From positions 3,162,001 through 3,226,000 of the forward strand of contig CP099850.1 in NCBI GenBank assembly GCA_030062745.1: DNA of 64,000 bases. Reading direction: 5' to 3'. Of this stretch, positions 40,340 through 52,300 are shown in pieces. The notes beneath the pieces are model-generated. The model saw only the letters and a list, made by a program, of their open reading frames with translations. It ran no database searches and was not told where the DNA came from. Origin of the DNA: Capitulum mitella (Eukaryota > Arthropoda > Thecostraca > Pollicipedomorpha > Pollicipedidae). The first letter of the stretch is position 1. Each line of letters starts with the position of its first letter. The position numbers and the translations under genes are program-made.

Positions 40340-43300
40340 CTATTGGAGGAAAGACCAGACGTCAGGCTACGCGCAATACACTCTCACGTGGAAGTTCAAC
40401 AGGTTGGCGGGATACGACCAACACAGAATCGCGAAAGGACGCCACCATTATGAAGAGTCATAAAAGAAACGAAACATTAGGTCATATGCAGATGTTCCTA
40501 GCGAGACCATTGCCGGGGCGAAAGCTGGTAGCGATGTGATATCGTTAAGACTAAGAATAACGACGACTCCACAGGTGGGTTTCCAAGAGATGGACTTGTG
40601 ACCTTGCGCGCAGCAGCCCGTGACATCGAGTCCCGTTCCCCAGTAGAGCGCCGGCCGAGTAAGGTCGTCACCTTTTTATCGGCGGGCAGACAGTGCAGCT
40701 GGCGGTGCCTGGCCAGGTTGGAGGCGGTGCTGTACTTGCGGCCGCAGTCGTCGCATGGATGCTGGGCTGGCGGGTCCCGCGGCGGCTCCGGCTCCGGCTC
40801 GGGCTCCGGCTCGGGCTCCGGCTCCGGCTCAGGCGGCAGCACCAGACGCCGGATCACGGACGTGTGACGGCCGGGCGGCGGCGGCGGCGGCGGCGGCCGG
40901 CCTGGCGAGCCGAGCGGCGGCGGCGGGCTGCCGCCGCAGCTGCCGCCGCCGCCGCCCGGGGAGCCGAGCTCGCAGCCGGAGGTCGGCGGCGAGCCGGACG
41001 CGTAGCCAGGAGAGCCGGACAGACAGCCGGGAGATCGTGACAGACGGCCGGGAGAGCCGGACAGGTAGCCGGGAGAGCCGGACAGACAGCCCGGAGAGCC
41101 GGACAGGTAGCCGGGAGAGCCTTGACGTGGCGGCCAGTCTGCGGCGGCGCCGCCCGACGACGGCCAGGTGTCTCCACTGTTGGCGCGCCGTCGGCCTGGC
41201 ACGCGCAGATCGAGCGCCTGCTCGACAGTCGGGCCGGCCGGCAGCCAGAGGGCGCCGCCCAGAGGGGCAGCGGCTGCCAGCGTCACCTCTGCCAGCCGGC
41301 TCAGCTGGAACGGCTCGGCCCGGCCGGCCGGCGGCCGCCACAAGTGGGCAGACTCTGCCGGACAAACCCGCGCACCGTCAGACTCAGGGAGAGAGGCTGT
41401 CAGACACTGGTGATCAGACTCTGCTGGACAAACGCATACACAGTCAGACTCAGGGGGAGAGAATGTCAGACGCTGTTGGGCAGAGTCTGCCGGACAAACG
41501 CACACTGTCCGACTCGCAGAGGAACTGACAGAAATGTAGGGGAGACTGTCAAACGCTTGGAGAAATATCATCAGAGACGCAGGAAGGATTCAGACTCACG
41601 GAGAGAGACTGTCAGGCATACTATCAGACGGACAGAAGGTGATATTTAAATCAGATACACAAGGAATGCTGTCAGACGAAAAGAGGGGACCGCCGGACGC
41701 ATGAAGAGAGACTGAGAGGAACGCGGAGAGAGACTATCGGACTGTCAGACGAACGGAGGGAGACTTTATGTCGGGACTCGACAGAGGCAGAAAGTCCACT
41801 GACGGAGAGTGAGCGGATACCAACGTCAGCAAGCAGCAGATGGCCTCAAGTCTCAAGAGGAGAAGTCTGTCAATCTGAGTGTTTGCCCGGGCTAAGTCTA
41901 AGTAAGTCTAAGTATATCCCTACGTCCCGTGGCCCGTGAAATCGTTGCAGCTGATAAACAAAGACGATGTTCTGTTGTAAGCTGAATTCCAAAAAATAGC
42001 TGTCGTAAAAACAAGCTGAAGCACTCTATTCTTTAGACAAGGATACCTAAGTTCACTGATAAGATGAAAAATTCTTCTGGGGATTTTTTATGTACGCGAT
42101 TTTCCTCCACAAACAAATGAATGCTGCGAGGCGCAAATATTGCCAAGAAACTGCGAGTTGCAATTATTTTATTTCCTTTAACGAACCGGACGGCAACAAA
42201 ACACGAGCATGCGACTCATTATGTGGCATCCCCGATTTATGATCAATAAACCTGTCACATTCCGTTTTTAAGGGACTATCGTTTGTTTAATTCAAATCTG
42301 CCGCCCAGCTAGCTGAAGCCCTGTTGACGCAATATCCGTTCCGTTACAAGGAAAGCCCCATCCTGCTACCTCGCCGCAAACGATAACATCATCACTGGCG
42401 ATTGATGGATGTCCTGTACGTGGCGGCGATTGAAGCTCGTCAGGGACTGCTGACCGTGCTTGCAGAGCCAACAAGTGGCCGCCCGCCGGCCGGTCCGGCC
42501 CCCTCCGGTCCGGTCCGGTCCGGTCCGGTCCGGACCGTCGTGTGACTGGCACGGTTCGGCCGGCAGACGGTGCCGCCGCCCGATCGACGCGCGCAGGGCG
42601 GTCTATCAGGCAGCCCCCGAGCACTCCCGCCCGGCCACGCGCATTGGTAACATCGGGTCACGCGCGGTAGCAACTTTGAGTCACGTACATATGGTCACGC
42701 GAGGTGGTAAATTTGGGGCATCCCAATGCCCGGCTTCTGCTAGGTTAGTACCGTGACGCCTGTCCGTTACACGTGGACAATACCATGGGCCGCGCTTGGT
42801 CATTTGTGCGTAGTGCTAAGTACCAAGCGCCAGCTTATCGCTTTTGCCATATACAGGATTCCTTCTGGCTTGAGTGGGCGATATCAGCGGCTCATGCCGG
42901 ACCTGACGTGGGCGGTGGTGAGGTGTCGCCCGGCCTGAGACGGGCGGCCAACCTATACAGTGATGTCAGTGAGTGGGCGGCTCGACGCAGAGTTGTGCTG
43001 GCCGGGCCGGGCCGGGCGGGGCCGGACGGAGGCAGCTGGCGGCGCCTGACGCGGTGATCCCCAGCTGGCGCTGCACCACCTGCCGGCGGCCGAGTGTCCG
43101 GCCGGCGGGGCGGAGAGCACCCGTCCGGTCGGCGAACGCAGGGACACGGGGCACGGGGGTGTGGAACGCAGGGACACGGGGCGGTGTGTCGGCATTCTGG
43201 GAGCGAACGTGGACCGCCGCCCGATGGCGTGCGGATCGCTGCCCGAAGCTCGGCTCCTGGTCCCATGGACCGGTCTGCATTCCGGTCCACTGAAATTCGC

Positions 43301-46300
43301 CTGTCTTCTGATCCCCAGAAAGCGAGCCTGCTTCTGGTCCCCGAACACTGTCACCGGTGTTTGACCGTCACGTATGTGCTCTCTTTTGGCAAACGTCGCG
43401 AACGAGGGTTTAACCGGCCATTGTGGACTAAAATGTGCCCTAATGCATTCTCGTAGCTACACTCTTTTGCAGTGTAGCTTGAATGCTTCGTTTTATCAAA
43501 CTGATTTGGTATGGCGCGCTTCACCTTTTTCACCAGTGTGGGTAGCTCACTTGGCAGGGGGCGAAAACATACATCTTGAGAAGTAGACCAATAGGTTATT
43601 CAACGGGCCCAGCGGAGCCTAAACACACCGCTGAGCAGTACAAATCACCGACCCATGCGCCGACCACCGGTGTTTGACACCCGGCCGGCTGCACCCGTCT
43701 GCAGCCCGCCATGTCCGACGACGGCGAAGGCCACACAGAGACATAATGTGCCGTCGTGTCGTCAACGCCGCACGATCGGGACACGAGCTGCAGATCAGTG
43801 GCGTCGCCGGAAGCTCCCGAGCGTCTGCAACGGATAACTGCCACCCACAGTCCGCACGGGTAAATAAACCGTGCGCTGGTCATTAGCCGAGAGGCCAGTG
43901 GCGTTTCACAAGCGCCCGGGCGTGATTACCGGTGAACGTCATCCGGACCGTTGCTTCACCCTGACCGCCACGTTATCCTGACCGTCAGCTCTCCTGGCCG
44001 TCACGCTGTCCTGGAAGTCACGTTGCCCCGACCGGCACGTTATCTTGACCGTCAGCTCTCCTGGCCGTCACGCTGTCCTGGAAGTCACGTTGCCCCGACC
44101 GCCACGTTATCCTGACCGTCGGCTCTCCTGGCCGTCACGCTGTCCTGGAAGTCACGTTGCCCCGACCGGCAAGTTATCTTGACCGTCAGCTCTCCTGGCC
44201 GTCACGCTGTCTTGGAAGTCACGTTGCCCTGGTCACCACGTTATCCTGACCGTCACGCTGCCATGACCGTCATGTTACCGGAACCGTCACGTTGCCATGA
44301 TGGTCCCGTTGCCCTGACCGCCACGGTGTCCGCACCGCCACGTAGCCCCGGTCCTCACGAGAAGCAAGGTCCCATTGTTTCCTGTCGGTTAATGTCACTG
44401 ACCACTGTCACGTCGAGATCGGCAGGTATTCCACCTGTGCCGTCCGCGGAAGGTCTCCTGGATGCACGGCATTGCTGTTCCTGGTTGTTTGTTTTCTTTG
44501 GGCCAAATAGGCCATAGCTGGTCAAGGGCGACATGCGGTAAGAAAACATGAAAAGACCGACCTCAGTGCTGTGCAGGCTGTGGAAAGAGAAATCACGAAG
44601 GGAAGAAGCACTCGCAAATTTTCGGCCCTGGACCATGTTTGGGTGCTGGCGAAAGGATGAGAGAAAGGAAAGTGAGTCCCGAGTAACGGTCGACTCCGGA
44701 GAAGACTGACCGTCTCCTTCTCCTTCTTCTCATTCTCCGCTTTAAACCTGAAGATGGTCAAAGCCAATTTTGTTTCTTCCAGTCTTCATTGCACCGAAGC
44801 CAGTCTCTTCACCCTTTTTGTCGCCTTTTATCTGAGCAACTTGGACTTATCTGGTCCGAATAAAACAACCAAGATTTTCAACCTAGCCAGCTAAGCGCGA
44901 AGCCGTGGCCTTGATATTGGACGCAGATGGCCTGTGTGCGTCGCTGGTGGTCTGTGGGGAACTTAATGAGGCAAACTAAGACCATGTTTGGGGCTATCAG
45001 TTTAGTTTCGGACTGTCTTGCAAATTTCAATAAACACCGGTATCGGCGTTTGCGGCAATCCAGCACTGGGCGGTCAAATAAGCTGGCCAAAATCGGCGTA
45101 ATCGGCGCATGCCGTATACCTAGCAGTAGCAGTTTGTAAATGCTCTGTTATCAGCTGATTTGTTACAGATCGGAATAACATGTACAAAGAACAGCTAACG
45201 GTACGGAAACACAAATACTTCCGTGAAGAAGTCCGCAAGTCCGTGAAGAAACCCGCAAACTAGGCTGTTACTATGCTGAGTTGTGTAAAAACGTCACGAC
45301 AGTGTTCAGTATTGCAATTTACGAATTCTCCATGTAAAATAGCCCGTCCCCTATGTTTGGAAAATGTGGCAGTATTCACATAGAGTGGTATAGAATAAAG
45401 GTTTACAATGACTCACACCTCGTTACATATTTGGCGTGAAGACTGCTGCCATGTGCCCGAAGCTGGAGGGGCTAACGCGGACCTTATGGCGTTTCTTTCC
45501 ATACAATGGCCATGGCCGTGCGTGGTCCTTGGTGCTCGAAGCCCAGTTGTCCGGTTGGGGGCCTCCCTCCCCAGGGAGGCGGCTACAGACGGCCTCTCCA
45601 TTCGCGGAGAAAGCGGCAGTTGACCTTTACCACTGCCGGAGATCCGGCTCACTGACGATGGTCATTAGCAGCGGAATATTGTACGCTTGGCAAAGCAGCA
45701 AGCTCGAGACAACGGAAGAAGTGCGAAGGGCCATAATAACGTTGCAGATTGAACGTAAGGATCATGAGGGAAGATGGCAAGCAATCCATGATGTCTGAAA
45801 GCACAAAAAAGACGATGGAAACAAAAAAACAGAGGTCAACAAAAACAGATTCGCAGGACCCTCGATGCGAAAGCCGGATATCTCGTATATCTGGGACGTG
45901 GAAATGCAGTATAGACGCGGTCCGCGCAGAAGCATGCAAAATCACAGAAATGCTGCCCATTTTGTGATATAACAAAGAGAGCAGCTGGACCAGGGGCGTA
46001 TTTAGAAACCGAGCAAGGAAGATGCCGTCAGCTTCAGAGGAGAGGGGGCACCAGTACCTATGGAACGGGTGGCGGTTCTAAAAAAATGTCGTCATGGGAG
46101 TTTTTTTTTTTTGCATTTCGATGACTAAATTTGTGCGGAGAAATGGCTCCGCGTCACCAGGGCTGGCAGGTAGCCGGCCACTTTCTTTCATTTCACTACA
46201 CCTTAGGTGCCATTTTTAATCCCCAGGGCACGTAATATTACGGTGGCGGGGTACGATCTCTACCACCAAACTACTGGAATGCGGGAATGAGCGTAACACA

Positions 46301-49300
46301 CGGGAGCGAATTGTTGTATGCACGTGATTCGCGACGGTGCTCAAGCGCAGCACACAGATGGGAGTTTCAACCTTCCAGGCATTCGATTTCCTTTGCAATA
46401 CTAGGTGCTACAGGTTCCCAAGTCCTACATATTTTATACTCCATATTTAAAAGAGATTTAAGCGTTTCTCGATAACCATTAATCTTCGCTGATCCAATGA
46501 CCCCGTTACACTAGGCTAACAGTACTACTTCGAAAATATCAAGCAAAACTTTTATTTGTGAAGGAAAAATTGTGAAGGGAAGCTGCAGTCGTCCTTAATA
46601 CATTCCGCACTGATGCCTTTGAACCCTGAATGCCATTTAAGGTAGGATGCGTGTATTTTTAAAACATCATGGGCATCCCTTCAAAACACCAAAGGCACCC
46701 CAAAGGTCCCATTTAGCCCTTGGGGTGTCCTTTTATTCTTTAGAATATCGTTGCAGCCCTTGGGATGTTTTTTTTAAATATAGCACGAATGTGTTGAAGT
46801 GGGTGGCGTTGGGATCAGGACCCATGCTAAGCCGAGCATGTTACTGGACCCCGACCACGCCACCCAGGTATTCCCAAATATGGAGTAATTTTGCCGCAGG
46901 CTCCGAGCCAGATGGCGCTGGAGGGCCTTTGTCGCGCCGCGCAGCCCACGACACGGCCGCCCCATGACCGGCTGACCCTTCCCGGTCTCGGGCTAAATAC
47001 AGGTGCCCGTTCTGGGACTCCAAGCCATTGTCTGGCGCGCAGCGGATCTGTTGTCCGGCTCCTTATGCATCAAGCCACGGCGACCGTTTTCAGACTTCAG
47101 GTACGCACTTTGAGTCCGGTGAGGGGGCCTTCTCAAGAATTTGGGGCACCTTTTTTTATTTTTAGGTTGTTCTAGCCCTTGGGACATTTTTGGATCTCAA
47201 GGGCGCCCCTCCTGGATTTGGGCGCCCTTCTGTTCTATGAGGCGTTCTTCTAAACCTCGGGAATATTTTCACACCGCAGGGACGTCCTCTGAGCCCTCGG
47301 GGAGCCCCTCCAGGTTTTGGGGCACCCAGATTCTTGAGGGCGTCCTTCTAGCCCTACAGGGAGGTCCTTTGAGTCCTCAGGGGCGCCGCTTCATGGTTTG
47401 AGGCGCCATTCTAGACCTGGAGACATATTTTGAGACCATCATTCAGGGTTTAGAGTACCATTTTATTTTTAGAACGTCCTTATGACTCTCGGAACGCATC
47501 TTCAAACCTCATGGTCACACTTTGGAGCCCTTGGGGTCGGCCCTTCAGAGTTTGGGAAGTCCTTTTATTTATTTACCTATTTTTCTAGAGCGTCCTTCTA
47601 GCCCTCGGGACGTATTTCTAAACCTCAAGGACGCAGATTGGAACCTTCGCGGCGGCCCTCCAGGGTTTGAGGTGACGTTTTGTTATTTAAGGCGTCCTTC
47701 TAACCCTCAGGACATAAACTACAGGAGAGCGCGAGTGAGTACTCGGGAACGCTTTTGCAGTTCGAGGGTCTGGGCTAGCACGTAGCAGGGATTTTCCTGG
47801 GGGGGGGGGCAAATGTCAAATTTTGTCATATACCACTGGCATACGACGAAATTTATCGGACAAAAAGCAGTGATTTTATGTAACTGACATCACATTTAAC
47901 CTCATGAATACATGTAATGTTTGCTTTTGCAGAATATATATGATCACTATTCCGTATTCCTGCGAAATCGGCATCTATTTGGTGCAGACCGCTTGGCTCA
48001 GGAAAGACCGTAACCCCATGCCCCCTGGCTACGTCCCTGGGCCTGGGACGCTATTTTGTTCTTCAGCGCGCCATTCAAGATCTCGGGACATTTTTCAGAC
48101 CACAGAAGGCTTTTAGGGTCGAGGTGCTTTCAGACCTCAGGGGCCCCCGTATGAGCTCGGGGGGGGGGGCGTTTCTCAGGAATTTGGAGCGTCCTTGGAG
48201 CTTCATGACCGTTAAGTCGAGTTGAGTTGTCTTGAGTTGAGAGAATGCGAGCCCTTTTTATTCTCTGGACATTGTAAGGCCTCATGAGTCACCCTTCGAA
48301 GCCAGGAGAGCATAATTTCAGGCTAATGGGGCGCCTTCGACGCCCAGTTAACCAATAAACGGTATTCCCGACAGGGGCGCCTTCGGCGCCTAAAGGGGAT
48401 GCCATGGTCTGATGGCATCATCCTTATATACGTTCCTGAGCCGAAAATAACAAAGGGAGAGCATCATAGTCTGCCTCAGCATTTAAGCATTCGGTAGCGT
48501 ATCCGCTGACTTGAGCATTAAGGAATGCTCATTATTTTAACGCTTGACTTACATGGCAACGATGGTTGACACGCGTAAGCTGATGAAAACATGCCGACAG
48601 CATCTAGAAACGATTCTGAATACGAGCCATTTCGTGACGCTAAAAATCTCGGGCGGTAACAATGCCTGATGGTGTTGCCTCACGACACACAGTCGGAGTG
48701 GATTTTGAAATTTATTCATCAGATTGTAACCAGATTTTGAGGGGTGTTAGTTTATTTGATGGACTTGCATATCGGTAAGCGCCATTAAATCTTGTTAGTT
48801 AATTTAAGATCAACCACAGCCAATTTTTAATGCGAAGGAATTCGCCTTTTCCCTGAATCTTTTCCTCCGATCACTACCAACCTATGTCGAGACTTAATCA
48901 TTGAAGTGGCCTTATAAGCCGCACAGCATAACTATCCTCAGTCAATTCGATCAAAGTCCATTAGTACAGACATGGAAATTCAACATTTGGTTAAAACGCA
49001 GCATAATAAAACATTGCGAATCGATAGCAAGATCACTTAATGATAGTAAGACTAGTTAGTTATATGTCCCGAAATATGTTAACTTTTCCCTCCATACACC
49101 ATACCTAGGTCAGGTTAACTGGAGCCAAGCAAGACCAGACTAGGTCCTACATAAAAGATGAACCGCTGGAAGTTTGCTCGTTGTTTGAGACACAACGAAT
49201 GGTGAAATCTGTTGTATCAGTATGGCGGGAATGCAATGGAAATCTGAGATTATATTGAATTGCATTGCTTAATCTTCTTTACGATGCCCAGAAAATCCCA

Positions 49301-52300
49301 AACCTACCAACTGACAAGACCTTGAAGCAGTGAGTAAAAGTATTAGTCCCTAGTATAAATAAACAATAACAACAATTCATCTCCCAGTGTGAATGCCAAG
49401 TGCGCGATTTCAGTGGAATATTTCTGAAATTCGCAACCATCATCCTATCCGGCTTTAAAAGATCCTCGGATGGTAGCTTTATTAAGGCTAACATGGCAAT
49501 GACTCCGGCAAGAAACAAGTGCCTGATCATCATCGGCCAGGAATGCGGCGACCCACACGGCCATTAGAAGGAATTTGCGGACCGCCCTGAGCACGTGCAG
49601 TGGACTTAAATAGTGCTCATCGCGGCGGGGAGTTGGCACGCTTCAAGATGACTTGGCCGGTGGATAATTCGACTTTTATCGGAGCCCGGAGCCGGAGGGC
49701 CGCGCGTGTGTAGCCGGGCCCATTCCTGCGTTATCCTGAGACTAAACATGACATCACACCGCGCCGGCCCTGGAAGGGCATTCGCGACCCGGGTCCGGAC
49801 AGCTTTTGCCGATAAACAGCTGAATTCGCCGATGCATGATGTCATGCCGGGCCGAGCGCTAAATGCCGGACTGGCGCGGAGCTGCGGCGACATTCCGCGC
49901 AGCTTTGGTCAGCCGCGGTCGGCCGGACATGGGTCGGCCGTGGTCGGCCGAACGCCGGTCAGTCGTGGTCAGCTGAACTCTGGTCAGCCGAGGTCGGCCG
50001 GACAACGGGCCGGCGGTCAGCCGTGGTCAGCCGAACACCGGGTGGTTGGTCAGACCACTGACCACTGTCCGTCCCCACAGCCGCGCCGAATGTCACAGGC
50101 CAGCTCCAACGTGGGCGGACCCTGTCTCTGGGTACCAACTACTAAACGGTCTGAACTGACTAGGGCCAGAGAAAATGGAATCCGCTGGATGCGGGGATTT
50201 GCTGTAAAACACATTCCACCCTTGCGAAATGCTATTGATGGTACACAGCCTCAGGCACTCCTGCGTACGTAATAGTGCTTCAAACATTGACACGTAGTAT
50301 AATATCATAGGAGCAAAGGATACTACTGAAAACCGCTCAGATTGCATCTTGAATTTTTGCGCTATATCGTCAACATCAGCAACATGTGTGTTTCATGCAG
50401 ATAATGGCCTTGACAAGACGTCAGAAGCGATGCATCTTCAACGACCTAGATTCATCCAGAATATCTAGCACAGGAAGCGGTGATTTGTGTGTTTACTTGT
50501 CCAGAAACATCTCTTTTCCGGGGTAAAAATTATTAATCCAAGTGGTCGCATGGCGTCTTCACGCTTTGCAAATATGTTTCATCACAGTGCACGACTTTGC
50601 ACACTAACCAAACAACCAAGTTCAAACGGCGTTGATGCATGACGATCGTTGTTAATTTGCGTCTACAGCGCGCATTACCGGTCAGACTGACGGAGATCGA
50701 GTGGCACACTTATCTGAAAGAAAATAATTACGTTTACGTGCGAAATAAGGGCCAGCCTTTGCCACGCGTGCTAGTGACAGACATCCTGAATAAATCATTC
50801 ATGAGCCCTTTCGTGCCATGACGTGATGCTGTGAAACCGCGACCCATCCCGTCCTCGGTGGCTCAGGGACGTAGCCAAGGGGGGCCATGGAGGCTATGCC
50901 CCCCTGAGTCAGGTGGTCTACATTAGATATTTAGCGATGTCGAAGGAATGTGGAATAGGTATCATATATGTGCTGCGAAGCAAACATTATGTGTTTGTCC
51001 TGTATATTAAATATGAGGTCAGTTACATAAAATCACTACTTTTTCCTTCAGATCTCGCCATATGTCAGTGGTATATGATAAAATTTGGCATTTGCTCCGC
51101 CCCCCCACAGGAAAATCCTGGCTACGTGCGTGCGATGGCCACTGGCAGAGGTGGTGCGAGCGGAAGGTGGAGGCAACAGGACGGTGCCCCCTGGCTCGCG
51201 GAAAGTTTCAGACAACCCGCGACGCTGCATGGAAACAGACGGCCTAAAACGGTTTGTTCCTCCCCTCAGGAGGCCAGTATTGCGTCATGTCAGTAAATGA
51301 TTACAGAACGGAGTTTTGACCAATTTCATTTTGAAAACGTTTAGACATTTCTTTCGGAGAAATGCTAGCTGCAAACGTGATCAGATGCCTTTTTTCAAAC
51401 CAAACAAGGCTATTTATGAAAAGCTGACCAAGGTGGAGCATTTGCTTTCATCTCTGAGAACCACAGATAGACTAAATCAGCGCAGCCAGGAAAAGAACAC
51501 CAGCCAGCTGGCTGCAAGCACGTTAAGTGCGTAATGGACTGAACGTGACAGAATTCTTTCTCAGAAAGAAAACAGAAAAAACAGACAGGACACGACAGAA
51601 TTCTTTCTCCAAAAGATTCCAGCTTGAACGAACAGGTTATAGGCAAAGGCGGTCATTCCCTCGGATTGCATCCGTGCTGCGCTGCGTTGTGGGACGAACA
51701 TTCTCGACCGAAATTCACAGATTTAGACAGACCCATGCGGCGGTTCAGGGGAGGTGGGACAGACACAGTAGACAGTTCAGGGGGGGGGGACAAACGCAGC
51801 AGACATCGGCCAGAGGAGGTGGAAAGACAGCCGAGGAGGTGGTGCAGACGCAGCTGGGGAGATGGTGCGGACACAGTCGGGGAGATGATACAGACACAGC
51901 CGGGGAGGTGGTACAGACAACCAGAGAGGTGGTACAGACAGCCGGAGAGGTGGTACAGACACAGCCGGAGAGGTGGTGCAGACACGGCCGGAGAGATGGT
52001 GCAGACACAGCCGGGGAGGCGGTGCAGACACAGTCAGAGGGGAGGTACAGGCGCAGTCAGAGGGGTGATAAAGGCACAGTCGGAGAGGTGCGGTTCCCAG
52101 GCGTTTCCGGCCGGTGCGCGCCGGCGGCGGAAGCGGCGCTATTTTTGCCTCCCGGCGCGGCGCCGCCGGCGCGGCCCGCGGCCCGGAGACCGGAGACGGC
52201 GGGCGGCGACCGTGGTGGTGCCAGGCCGCCTGTTTACCCACACCTGGCCCCGCCGGAAGTCGTCATAAAACAAGTGGCAGAGCGCCGCCGCCGCCAGCGG

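Noticed and set aside
40755..41528. 257-codon plus-strand open frame
   Set aside because: Antisense to Scratch exon 2 and its acceptor repeats.
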